Below, piece after piece: positions 40,944 to 49,872 of a stretch of 64,000 nt of DNA (the stretch's first letter is position 1; each line of letters begins with the position of its first letter). The DNA is taken from assembly GCF_000935125.1 (NCBI RefSeq), contig NZ_JRKI01000061.1, forward strand, positions 434,001 to 498,000, given 5' to 3'. Origin of the DNA: Streptomyces natalensis ATCC 27448 (GTDB lineage: Bacteria > Actinomycetota > Actinomycetes > Streptomycetales > Streptomycetaceae). Both the position numbers and the translations under genes were made by a program. A model generated the notes under the pieces. That model worked only from the letters and a program-made list of their open reading frames with translations, was not told where the DNA came from and ran no database searches.

Positions 40944-43373
40944 GTGACCATCGCGCCAACGGAGCCCGCGTCAGACGCCGAGGTCGTGCCGCCTGCGGTG
41001 ACCACGCCTGCCGCCCCCGCCGCCGGCGGGCCGGGCGAGGACGGGCAGGATGGTCCGGGCGTTGCGCTGCTGCGCACGCTGACCGAGCTGACCGTGGACC
41101 TCACCGCGACCGACCCCGGCAAGGTGGCCGCCGCCGCGCTGCGCGGCCGTCACCGGGGGTCGGACGAGTCCGAGTTGCGCGCGCTGGCCACCGAGGCCGC
41201 GGCCGGGCTGATCGGCGACGAGCCGCAGTACTCCAAGCTCGCCGCGCGGCTGCTCACCCTCGCGATCTCGGAGGAGGCCGCCGGACAGGGGGCGGTCGCC
41301 TTCTCCGCCTCCGTGGAGGTCGGCCACCGCGAGGGGCTGATCGCCGACGAGACCGCGGAGTTCGTACGGACGCATGCCGAGCGGCTGGACGCCCTGGTCG
41401 ACAACGCGCTCGCGGAAGGCGCCGACGACCGGTTCGGGTACTTCGGGCTGCGCACGCTGCACTCGCGCTATCTGCTGCGCCACCCCACCACCCGTCAGGT
41501 CATCGAGACCCCGCAGCACTTCCTGCTGCGGGTGGCCTGCGGCCTCGCGGAGGACCACAGCGAGCGGGCCCTGGGCGAGGTGGCCGAGCTCTACCGTCTG
41601 ACCAGCTCGCTGTCCTACCTCCCCTCCTCCCCCACCCTCTTCAACTCCGGCACCCGCCACCCGCAGATGTCGTCGTGCTATCTGCTGGACTCCCCGCTGG
41701 ACGAGCTGGACTCGATCTACGACCGCTACCACCAGGTGGCGCGGCTGTCCAAGCACGCCGGCGGCATCGGCCTGTCCTACTCCCGTATCCGCGCCCGCGG
41801 TTCGCTGATCCGCGGCACCAACGGGCACTCGAACGGCATCGTGCCGTTCCTGCGCACCCTGGACGCCTCGGTCGCTGCCGTGAACCAGGGCGGCCGGCGC
41901 AAGGGCGCGGCCTGCGTCTATCTGGAGACCTGGCACGCCGACATCGAGGAGTTCCTGGAGCTGCGCGACAACACCGGCGAGGAGGCCCGCCGGACGCACA
42001 ACCTGAACATCGCGCACTGGATCCCGGACGAGTTCATGCGCCGGGTGGAGGCGGACGCCGACTGGTCGCTGTTCTCGCCGTCGGACGCGCCGGAGCTGGT
42101 GGACCTGTGGGGCGACGAGTTCGACGCCGCGTACCGCAGGGCCGAGGCCGAGGGCCGGGCGCTCAAGCAGATCCCGGCCCGGGTGCTCTACGCCCGGATG
42201 ATGCGCACCCTGGCGCAGACCGGCAACGGCTGGATGACCTTCAAGGACGCCGCCAACCGCACCGCCAACCAGACCGCCGAGCCCGGCCAGGTCGTGCACT
42301 CCTCCAACCTGTGCACCGAGATCCTGGAGGTGACGAACGACGGGGAGACCGCGGTCTGCAACCTCGGATCGGTCAACCTCGCCGCACACCTGGGTGCGGA
42401 CGGCGACATGGACTGGGAGAAGCTGGACGCCACCGTCCGTACGGCCGTCACCTTCCTCGACCGCGTCGTGGACATCAACTTCTACCCGACCGAGCAGGCC
42501 GGGGCCTCCAACTCCCGCTGGCGGCCGGTCGGTCTGGGCCTGATGGGTCTCCAGGACGTCTTCTTCCGGCTGCGGCTGCCCTTCGACTCGCCCGAGGCGA
42601 CGGAGCTGTCGACCCGTATCTCCGAGCGGATCATGCTCGCCGCCTACGAGGCGTCGGCCGATCTCGCCGAACGGCACGGCCCGCATCCGGCCTGGTCGGC
42701 GACGCGTACCGCGCGCGGGGTGCTGCATCCCGACCACTACCCGGCCGCCGAGCCCCGCTGGGCCGACCGCTGGGCCGCGCTGCGCGCCCGTATCGCGAAG
42801 ACCGGGATGCGCAACTCCCTCCTCCTGGCCATCGCGCCGACCGCCACCATCGCCTCCATCGCGGGGGTGTACGAGTGCATCGAGCCGCAGGTGTCCAACC
42901 TCTTCAAGCGCGAAACCCTGTCGGGCGAGTTCTTGCAGGTCAACGCGTATCTGATCGAGGAACTCAAGGCGCTGGGGCTGTGGGACGCGCGGACCCGTGA
43001 CGCGCTGCGCGAGGCCAACGGCTCCATTGCGGACCTCGGCTGGATCCCCGAGGACGTCCGGGCCCGGTACCGCACCGCCTGGGAGATCCCGCAGCGCGCG
43101 CTGATCGACATGGCCGCGGCCCGTACGCCCTACCTCGACCAGAGCCAGTCGCTGAACCTCTTCATGGCGTCGCCGACCATCGGCAAGCTCAGCTCGATGT
43201 ACGCCTATGCCTGGAAGCGCGGCATCAAGACGACGTACTACCTGCGCTCCCGGCCGGCGACCCGGATCGCCCAGTCGGCCCGCGCCTCCGTCCCCGTACC
43301 GCAGCAGGCCGCCGACCCCGAGGCGGTCGCCTGCTCCCTGGAAAACCCCGAGTCCTGCGAGGCCTGCCAGTAA
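40944..43373 (+). CDS. nrdA: Class Ia ribonucleotide reductase, large subunit
   Basis: 809-residue catalytic subunit. The N-terminal domain is about 1-200 and the barrel begins LSYLPSSPTLFNSGTRHPQMSSCY, where Cys is the first of the redox pair. The second region, VHSSNLCTEILEVT, is conserved and bears the thiyl-site cysteine. FYPTEQAGASNSRWRPVGLGLMG and AIAPTATIASIAGVYECIEP are family patches. The tail ends ESCEACQ, the redox CxxC that passes electrons. Start is GTG at 40944, after GGGAGAG. The stop overlaps nrdB (TAATG). Confidence 0.95.
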   Translation: MTIAPTEPASDAEVVPPAVTTPAAPAAGGPGEDGQDGPGVALLRTLTELTVDLTATDPGKVAAAALRGRHRGSDESELRALATEAAAGLIGDEPQYSKLAARLLTLAISEEAAGQGAVAFSASVEVGHREGLIADETAEFVRTHAERLDALVDNALAEGADDRFGYFGLRTLHSRYLLRHPTTRQVIETPQHFLLRVACGLAEDHSERALGEVAELYRLTSSLSYLPSSPTLFNSGTRHPQMSSCYLLDSPLDELDSIYDRYHQVARLSKHAGGIGLSYSRIRARGSLIRGTNGHSNGIVPFLRTLDASVAAVNQGGRRKGAACVYLETWHADIEEFLELRDNTGEEARRTHNLNIAHWIPDEFMRRVEADADWSLFSPSDAPELVDLWGDEFDAAYRRAEAEGRALKQIPARVLYARMMRTLAQTGNGWMTFKDAANRTANQTAEPGQVVHSSNLCTEILEVTNDGETAVCNLGSVNLAAHLGADGDMDWEKLDATVRTAVTFLDRVVDINFYPTEQAGASNSRWRPVGLGLMGLQDVFFRLRLPFDSPEATELSTRISERIMLAAYEASADLAERHGPHPAWSATRTARGVLHPDHYPAAEPRWADRWAALRARIAKTGMRNSLLLAIAPTATIASIAGVYECIEPQVSNLFKRETLSGEFLQVNAYLIEELKALGLWDARTRDALREANGSIADLGWIPEDVRARYRTAWEIPQRALIDMAAARTPYLDQSQSLNLFMASPTIGKLSSMYAYAWKRGIKTTYYLRSRPATRIAQSARASVPVPQQAADPEAVACSLENPESCEACQ

Positions 43374-44425
43374 TGACGACCGAGAGCACCAACGCCGCTG
43401 CCGCGCACACCGCCACCACCGGCACCAAGAACCTCCTCGACCCCGGCTTCGAGCTGACCCTGCGGCCGATGCGGTACCCGGACTTCTACGACCGCTACCG
43501 CGACGCGATCAAGAACACCTGGACCGTCGAGGAGGTCGACCTCCACTCCGACGTCGCCGACCTCGCCAAGCTCTCGCCGGGCGAGCAGCACATGATCGGC
43601 CGGCTGGTCGCCTTCTTCGCGACCGGTGACTCGATCGTCGCCAACAACCTCGTGCTGACGCTCTACAAGCACATCAACTCCCCCGAGGCGCGGCTGTACT
43701 TGAGCCGTCAGCTCTTCGAGGAGGCGGTGCACGTCCAGTTCTATCTGACGCTGCTGGACACCTATCTGCCCGACCCGGAGGACCGCGCCGCCGCCTTCGC
43801 GGCCGTGGAGAACATCCCGTCGATCCGGGAGAAGGCCGAATTCTGCTTCAAGTGGATGGACTCGGTCGAGAGCATCGACCGGCTGGAGTCCAAGGCCGAC
43901 CGCCGCCGCTTCCTGCTGAATCTGATCTGCTTCGCGGCCTGCATCGAGGGCCTGTTCTTCTACGGCGCCTTCGCGTACGTGTACTGGTTCCGGTCGCGGG
44001 GCCTGCTGCACGGCCTGGCCACCGGCACCAACTGGGTCTTCCGGGACGAGTCCATGCACATGGAGTTCGCGTTCTCGGTGGTCGACACGGTCCGCGAGGA
44101 GGAGCCCGACCTCTTCGACGACAAGCTGGAGCAGCAGGTCACCGAGATGCTCCAGGAGGCCGTCGAGGCGGAGCTCCAGTTCGGCCGGGATCTGTGCGGT
44201 GAGGGCCTGCCGGGGATGAACACCGAGTCGATGCGCGAGTACCTCCAGTGCGTGGCCGACCAGCGGCTCCAGCGCCTCGGTTTCGCTCCCGTCTACGGCT
44301 CGGAGAACCCGTTCTCCTTCATGGAGTTGCAGAACGTCCAGGAGCTGACCAATTTCTTCGAGCGGCGGGCCTCGGCCTACCAGGTCGCCGTGGAAGGCTC
44401 GGTCTCCTTCGACGACGAGTTCTAG
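43373..44425 (+). CDS. nrdB: Class Ia ribonucleotide reductase, small subunit
   Basis: 350-residue diiron radical subunit. Ligand regions are EEVDLHSD (upstream), LFEEAVHVQFYLT and ESMHMEFAFSVVD, supplying Glu, His, Glu and His. The radical Tyr lies nearby in the bundle. The C-terminus (SVSFDDEF) matches the docking peptide for NrdA. It overlaps nrdA by one base. In S. coelicolor an AraC-like nrdS follows; here the next gene is a penicillin-binding protein. Confidence 0.95.
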   Translation: MTTESTNAAAAHTATTGTKNLLDPGFELTLRPMRYPDFYDRYRDAIKNTWTVEEVDLHSDVADLAKLSPGEQHMIGRLVAFFATGDSIVANNLVLTLYKHINSPEARLYLSRQLFEEAVHVQFYLTLLDTYLPDPEDRAAAFAAVENIPSIREKAEFCFKWMDSVESIDRLESKADRRRFLLNLICFAACIEGLFFYGAFAYVYWFRSRGLLHGLATGTNWVFRDESMHMEFAFSVVDTVREEEPDLFDDKLEQQVTEMLQEAVEAELQFGRDLCGEGLPGMNTESMREYLQCVADQRLQRLGFAPVYGSENPFSFMELQNVQELTNFFERRASAYQVAVEGSVSFDDEF

Positions 44426-44449
44426 ACGCCGGGTTCCGGACCTGACGCA

Positions 44450-44497
44450 TTCCGGCCGCCCGCCGATTATGAGCATCCTGTGAGCGGGCGGCCGGAA
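44450..44497 (+). terminator. Long hairpin after nrdB
   Basis: TTCCGGCCGCCCGC and GCGGGCGGCCGGAA pair perfectly over 14 bp with a 20-base loop, 25 bp after the nrdB stop. No T tract follows. It probably ends the nrdAB message. Confidence 0.7.
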
Positions 44498-44535
44498 CGG
44501 CAACCGGCCTGCCGTTCCGTACTGTCTACGGAGAT

Positions 44536-46515
44536 ATGAAGGGGCTGAGGAAGACGGTGCGCGGCCTGCCGTGGCGCCGGTTCATCGACTATCCGCGCCG
44601 GGGGCGAGTGGGGCTGCGGCGCTGGCTGCCGTCGTGGAAGCTGCTGCTGGGCGCCTTCGGGTTTGCCCTCGGCGGCCTGGCGGCGCTGTTCGCCGTCGTC
44701 TACGTCACCGTCGACGTCCCCAACGAGAACGAGCTGGCCGCCCAGGAAGCCTCCGTCTACTACTGGGCGGACGGCAGTCAGATGGTCAGCGTCGGCGCCG
44801 TCAACCGGCAGAACGTCACCCTCGACAAGGTCCCCGATTCCGTCGAGCACGCCGTGATAGCCGCGGAGAACGCCACCTTCTACTCCGATTCCGGCGTCTC
44901 GCTCCAGGGAATCGGCCGGGCGGTGGTGAACATGCTCTCCGGTGAGGACACCCAGGGCGGCTCCACCATCACCCAGCAGTATGTGAAGAACACCTATCTC
45001 TCGCAGGACCAGACGGTCACCCGTAAGGCGAAGGAATTCATCATCTCGCTGAAGGTGAGCAACCAGAAGTCGAAACGGGATATTCTGCGCGGATATCTCA
45101 ACACCAGCTGGTTCGGCCGGAGTTCCAACGGTATCCAGGCGGCCGCGCACGCCTATTACGGCATCGACGCCGAGCGCCTCAACCCGAGCCAGGGGGCGCT
45201 GCTGGCCGCGCTGCTGAAGGGGTCCGAGCAGTACGACCCGTCGCTGAACAAGGCCAATCACCAGCGGGCGGTGGCGCGCTGGAAATGGATACTCGACCGG
45301 CAGGTCACCCTCGGCATGATGAGCAAGCAGGAGCGCGCCGGGTACACGAAGTTCCCCGAGCCCCGGGCGCTGGCGAAACCCACCAGCCAGGCCGGTCAGA
45401 TCGGGTATCTCGTCGATGTGGCCAACAAGTTCATCCAGAGCAGGACGGGGCTGACCGACAAGGATCTGGCGCGCGGCGGCTACCGCATTCACACCACCTT
45501 CGACAAGAAGCTCACCCAGCGGCTGGAGAAGGCGGTCACCGGCGTCCGTAAACGGGCCATCGATCCGAAGAAGCGGAGCGCCGACACCTATGTGGAATTC
45601 GGCGCGGCGTCGGTCCGTCCCAAGGACGGGGCGATCGTGGCGCTGTACGGGGGCGCGGACGCCACCCGGCATTTCAGCAACAACGCCGACACCGGCGCCG
45701 TCCCGGCCGGCTCGACGTTCAAGCCGTTCGTCCTGGCGGCCTCGCTCCAGCAGCAGTCCGACGCCTGGGCCGGCGAAACGCTTCCGGAGGACGACCAGCG
45801 CGACACGGAGACGCTGCGCGAGGCCCTGATGTCCGCCCAGAGTCCGCCGTTCGTGCAGGCCGGGCAGCAGATCGGGCTGGAGCGGATCAGGGATCTGGTG
45901 GTGGCCGCGGGGCTGCGCGAGGAGAGCCTGGCGCAGCTGGAGCCGACGTTCCCGCTCGGCACCTCGGCGCCCAGCGCGATCCGGATGGCGAGCGCGTACA
46001 CCACCTTCGCCAACGGGGGACTGCACGCCGATCCGTACGCGGTGTCCAGGATGACCGTCGACGGCAAGCCGGTGGAGGGGTTGGACCGGCCGGAGCCCGA
46101 GCGGGTGCTGGATGCGGAGGTCGCCCAGCGGATGACCGGGATCCTTCAGGGGCTGGGCTGGCGCGTCCTGGGCGCTCCGCAGGGCGCGGCCGCCGGCCGT
46201 CCGGTCGCGGCGGGCGTCAGCGAGCCCGGTGACCGGATGAAGTCGGCGTGGTTCGTCGGCAGTCCGTCCGGCGCCGCCTTCCCGGCGGACCAGGGTCCGG
46301 TGACGGGCGCCACCGCGAGCCCCTCACCGGGCACGGACGGCGGCTTCGCCAAGGGCCTGGAGTCCGGCAATGAGCCGACCACCGCGATCACCATGTTCCG
46401 CAACAAGCCGGGCGCCCCGCAGCTGCTGCCGATGAACGGCGTGGGCGGCCCGGACACGGGGCTGGGCACGGCCCTTCCGCCCCGGATCTGGACCGCCTAC
46501 CAGGAAGCGTCCTGA
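44536..46515 (+). CDS. Class A penicillin-binding protein with unusual transpeptidase motifs
   Basis: 659-residue bifunctional cell-wall synthase. A basic N-terminus and one membrane helix (36-58) precede a GT51 glycosyltransferase with catalytic Glu111 in AAENATFYSDSG, plus GGSTITQQYVKN. The transpeptidase part keeps the SxxK nucleophile motif (Ser393-Lys396 in AGSTFKPF). The usual SxN box reads SAQ near 433-435, and the KTG box (normally GKTGT before KSAWFVG) is replaced by AAGVSEPGDR before KSAWFVG near 558-567. A proline/serine-rich linker follows. So glycosyl transfer looks intact, whereas cross-linking may be impaired. Confidence 0.9.
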   Translation: MKGLRKTVRGLPWRRFIDYPRRGRVGLRRWLPSWKLLLGAFGFALGGLAALFAVVYVTVDVPNENELAAQEASVYYWADGSQMVSVGAVNRQNVTLDKVPDSVEHAVIAAENATFYSDSGVSLQGIGRAVVNMLSGEDTQGGSTITQQYVKNTYLSQDQTVTRKAKEFIISLKVSNQKSKRDILRGYLNTSWFGRSSNGIQAAAHAYYGIDAERLNPSQGALLAALLKGSEQYDPSLNKANHQRAVARWKWILDRQVTLGMMSKQERAGYTKFPEPRALAKPTSQAGQIGYLVDVANKFIQSRTGLTDKDLARGGYRIHTTFDKKLTQRLEKAVTGVRKRAIDPKKRSADTYVEFGAASVRPKDGAIVALYGGADATRHFSNNADTGAVPAGSTFKPFVLAASLQQQSDAWAGETLPEDDQRDTETLREALMSAQSPPFVQAGQQIGLERIRDLVVAAGLREESLAQLEPTFPLGTSAPSAIRMASAYTTFANGGLHADPYAVSRMTVDGKPVEGLDRPEPERVLDAEVAQRMTGILQGLGWRVLGAPQGAAAGRPVAAGVSEPGDRMKSAWFVGSPSGAAFPADQGPVTGATASPSPGTDGGFAKGLESGNEPTTAITMFRNKPGAPQLLPMNGVGGPDTGLGTALPPRIWTAYQEAS

Positions 46516-46552
46516 GGCCCGCCGCGGACCGCTGCGTCCGCGGGCCGCTCCG

Positions 46553-47197
46553 TCAGTCGTTGGCGACGACGGGGTAGCGCGGCTCCTTCTCGGCCATCTG
46601 CTTGAGCGCGTCCTTGCGGTCGCGCTTGGAGAGCCGGTCGATGTAGAGGTAGCCGTTGAGGTGGTCGGTCTCGTGCTGGAGGCAGCGGGCGAAGTAGCCG
46701 GTGCCCTGGATGGCGATCGGCTTGCCGGTGGCGTCCTGGCCGCGGACGACGGCGTAGTCGGGGCGGGGCAGCTCGGCGTAGGCGCCGGGCACCGAAAGGC
46801 AGCCCTCGTTGGAGTCGTCCAGCACCCGGCGCTCGGCGGGCAGCTCGTCCAGGACCGGGTTGCAGACCGCGCCGACGTGCCGCACGCCTTGGTCGTCCAT
46901 GCAGTCGTAGACGAAGACCTTCAGGTCCACGCCGATCTGGTTGGCGGCCAGGCCCACGCCCTCGGCGGTGCGCTGGCTGGCGAACATGTCGTCGATGAGC
47001 CGGGCGAGCTCGTCGTCGAACGCGGTGACGTCCTTGCACTCCCGGTGGAGCACCGGGTTGCCGACGACCGTGATCGGCCGCGAGGTGCCGCGCTCGCGGT
47101 GCGCGACCTCGCGCTCCTCCGCACCGGTCACATCGTCGAGGAACTCCCCGTCCACCTGCTGGTCACCGTCCTGGTCAAACCCCGGCTGCTGCGCCAT
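46553..47197 (-). CDS. def: Peptide deformylase
   Basis: 214-residue metalloprotease that removes the N-formyl group from new proteins. The three motifs are GVGLAANQIG, EGCLSVPG (metal Cys) and QHETDHLNG (HExxH). An acidic N-terminal extension of about 40 residues precedes the core. It is convergent with the PBP gene, 37 bp away. The start at 47197 (MAQQPGFDQ) has no obvious strong ribosome site. CCCTGAAA-type repeats occur upstream (47223-47247). Confidence 0.93.
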   Translation of the reverse strand: MAQQPGFDQDGDQQVDGEFLDDVTGAEEREVAHRERGTSRPITVVGNPVLHRECKDVTAFDDELARLIDDMFASQRTAEGVGLAANQIGVDLKVFVYDCMDDQGVRHVGAVCNPVLDELPAERRVLDDSNEGCLSVPGAYAELPRPDYAVVRGQDATGKPIAIQGTGYFARCLQHETDHLNGYLYIDRLSKRDRKDALKQMAEKEPRYPVVAND

Positions 47198-47283
47198 GTC
47201 CGCCGTATGCCTTCCTGAAAAACCCTGAAACCCTGAAAACCCTGATGAGTCGCCTTACAGCCTACGGGGAGCCGGGCGGCCGA

Positions 47284-48270
47284 TCAGCAGACCTCTTCAA
47301 GATCGCGCCATTCGCGGGTGTCCGGGCTGTCGGCGACCCAGCCGTCCAGGAGACCGCGCACCAGGGCGGCGGGGGCCGCGATACCGCATTCCCGCTCGGG
47401 GACCCACAGGGAGCCGGAGCCCGCGGTGCGGTGGCCCAGGGGGCCGGGGTGGCCCGGTTCGCTGTGGTCGTGGGGGTCGAGGTGCTCGCCGTCGCCCTCG
47501 TCGCTGGGCATCCGGCTCTCGGAGCACGTACGGCACAGCAGGCGCACCGACGAGGACCAGTCCTCGGCGGCGAAGCCCGCATCGGCCGCCAGCCGCTCCA
47601 GGGCGTCACGGTCGGCCTCGGTGGCGGCCTCCAGGAGGACCACCCAGGTGGGGACCGGGGAGGGCGCCCACAGCTCGATCTCGTCGAAGACCGGGTAGGC
47701 GGCACCGGCGGCGGTGGTCCGCTCGCCGTGCGGGACGCCGTCGTGCAGGACGACCTCGCCCCAGCGGCGCCCGGAGGACGGCAGCGGGATGGACAGCACC
47801 TCGATACGGGCCGGGTCCAGCCGGCGGCCCCAGACCACCTCGGCCTCGCCCTCCGGGGAGAGCCGCACCGCGGCGCTGCCCAGGGCCATCCCGACCGGCT
47901 CTCCGGACGGGGAGCCCTCACCGGGGACCTTCAGGCCGTACGCCTGCCAGGCGCGGCGGGCCAGCGGCCAGTCCTGGAGGGCGGTGGCCGCGATGCCGAC
48001 GTTCCACCAGTCGGGCGCGCCGGTCTCGCGGTCGAGCAGGGCCACCGCGCGCAGTCCGGCGGCCCTGGCCTGCTCCCAGTCGTGGCGGAACTTGTGCAGC
48101 AGGGCGAGGTTGAACCAGGACTCCGACAGCCACGGCTCCATGTCCGCGGCGCGGGTCAGCAGCGCCCCCGCGTCCTCGTAACGGCCGTCGCCGATCAGCG
48201 TGAAAGCGCGGTCGGTCGCCTGCCGCCACGAGGCGGAGGGCCGGTGCCGTACCTTGCCGAAGATCCTCAC
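47284..48270 (-). CDS. Tetratricopeptide-repeat protein
   Basis: 328 residues. TPR-like helices are seen at WRQATDRAFTLIGDGRYEDAGALLTRAADMEP, SESWFNLALLHKFRHDWEQARAAGLRAV and WWNVGIAATALQDWPLARRAWQAYG. After about residue 135 lies a second domain with several Trp and a Cys pair (LLCRTCSES). A His/Pro/Gly-rich loop (DPHDHSEPGHPGPLGH) follows. The GTG at 48270 (VRIFGKVRHRPSAS) matches the conserved N-terminus. Partner unknown. Confidence 0.8.
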   Translation of the reverse strand: MRIFGKVRHRPSASWRQATDRAFTLIGDGRYEDAGALLTRAADMEPWLSESWFNLALLHKFRHDWEQARAAGLRAVALLDRETGAPDWWNVGIAATALQDWPLARRAWQAYGLKVPGEGSPSGEPVGMALGSAAVRLSPEGEAEVVWGRRLDPARIEVLSIPLPSSGRRWGEVVLHDGVPHGERTTAAGAAYPVFDEIELWAPSPVPTWVVLLEAATEADRDALERLAADAGFAAEDWSSSVRLLCRTCSESRMPSDEGDGEHLDPHDHSEPGHPGPLGHRTAGSGSLWVPERECGIAAPAALVRGLLDGWVADSPDTREWRDLEEVC

Positions 48271-48552
48271 GATTCCCGCCTGCTGGTTGCTCTCGATTCC
48301 GCTGCCGGGGCGGCTCCCGGGACCTGCTGGGGGTCCCACTCGACAACCTGCCACAGATTGCCGCCGGACTCAGCCCGATTGCCGCGGCCCCTGCGGCTCC
48401 TTGCCTTGTGCCGGATCCCTCAATCCCCTGAAACCCCAAAAGCCTCCGGGCCTGTCCTTCGAGGCTTCCTTCGCATCCAACCATGCCCCTGTCACGGGCC
48501 GCTCATTACCCATGGGTTCCGCGGTCGCGGACGGCCCGGCCGCCGTGCGCTC

Positions 48553-49872
48553 TCACCTTGAGTGATGCCGTCGCAGCCGCCGCGTTACACCCCGCCGAGC
48601 CCCCTGGTTTCCCTGGTTTTCCCGGGTTTTTTGCCCGCCGGCCGCGGCCAGGACGCGGGCGAGCGCCTCGACCACGCGGGGGTCGTGGTCGTGGGCGGTG
48701 GACAGCCGCAGCCGTTCCAGGGCGCGCAGCGCGCCACCGGGCGGCGCGGTCTGCCGGGCCAGGTCGTCGTAGGCGGTGACGGTGCGCAGAATACGGGCGG
48801 TGACCGGCTGGTCGCGGTACGGATCCGCCTGCCGTTCGACGATCGCCGCGACCTGGGGCGGTGCGCCGGTCTGGCGGACAACGGCGCCGCCCAGCAGCGC
48901 GATCCGGCGCTGTCCGTCGGGCGGCAGCGGGGCTGCGGACCCGGCGGGGAGCGGGTCGGGCAGCGAGAGGCGGCCGATGTCGTGCAGCAGCGCGGCGTGT
49001 TCGAGGATGTCCAGGTCCGTTGCGCCCAGGCCCAGTTCGCGGCCCACGGCGCGGCCGAGCGCGGCCACCCGGCGGGCGTGGCCGGGCGGGGTGCAGCCGG
49101 CGATCTCGGTGGCCCGGGCCAGCGAGGCGACGGTCTGGCGGTAGGTGGTGCGTACGGCGGCGAAGCGGCGGAAGGCGAACTGGGTCAGCAGCAGCGGCAG
49201 CGCACACACCGGCAGCGCCCACAGCCCGGCGACGGCGGTGGCGAGCGAGATCACCACCCCGGTGGCACAGATCGCCGAGCCGATACCGGGCAGTGCCCGC
49301 AACTCGTCGCGCAGCAGCGGTCCGTACGGCCAGCCGGTGCGGGCGCGAGCGAGCGCGGCGGCCAGCACCGCATCGCACAGCGCGGTCAGCGCGAGCAGGG
49401 CGACCAGGAGCGGGGCGCGCAGCGGACCGTCGGCGCCCCAGGGCGCCAACGCGCCGGTGTGGTAGAGGGGTTGGAAGCAGGTGGCGGCGAATCCGGCGGT
49501 CAGCAGTCGGCGGGCGAGGTGGTCGAGGGTGCGGTCCCGGCCGAGGGCGAGCGGCCGGACGAGGCCCACCAGGGCGGCCGCCAGGACGACGGACACGGTC
49601 TGCGCCGGGCCGTGGGCGGCGGGCCGGGCGCCGGTTTCGCCGAGCAGGGCGTAGGCCAGCGCTCCGGCCGCCCCCAGGGGTGCGCTCTCCCGCTCGCCGG
49701 GCCCCAGGCGCAGCAGCTCGCCGGCGGCGATCAGCACCCCGAAGGCCAGCGCCGTACCGGGCCGGTCCAAGCCGTCCCACAGGGTCCGGCCCAGGCTCCA
49801 GACGGCGAGGACGGCGGCGGCGCCGTGGACGGCCGCGACGAGGGGGGCGCTCCCGCCCGCGGGGGTCGTCAC
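48553..49872 (-). CDS. Membrane protein with degenerate HD domain
   Basis: 439 residues. A membrane sensor of about seven to eight helices (10-240) joins an HD domain (about 245-400). The HD pair remains in ALLHDIGRLSLP (His297, Asp298), but where HD-GYP proteins have HHExxDGxGYP this one reads VERQADPYRDQPV. It therefore probably lacks c-di-GMP phosphodiesterase activity. Its ATG overlaps the preceding canonical HD-GYP gene (ATGA, 49869-49872), pointing to a functional pair. Confidence 0.82.
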   Translation of the reverse strand: MTTPAGGSAPLVAAVHGAAAVLAVWSLGRTLWDGLDRPGTALAFGVLIAAGELLRLGPGERESAPLGAAGALAYALLGETGARPAAHGPAQTVSVVLAAALVGLVRPLALGRDRTLDHLARRLLTAGFAATCFQPLYHTGALAPWGADGPLRAPLLVALLALTALCDAVLAAALARARTGWPYGPLLRDELRALPGIGSAICATGVVISLATAVAGLWALPVCALPLLLTQFAFRRFAAVRTTYRQTVASLARATEIAGCTPPGHARRVAALGRAVGRELGLGATDLDILEHAALLHDIGRLSLPDPLPAGSAAPLPPDGQRRIALLGGAVVRQTGAPPQVAAIVERQADPYRDQPVTARILRTVTAYDDLARQTAPPGGALRALERLRLSTAHDHDPRVVEALARVLAAAGGQKTRENQGNQGARRGVTRRLRRHHSR

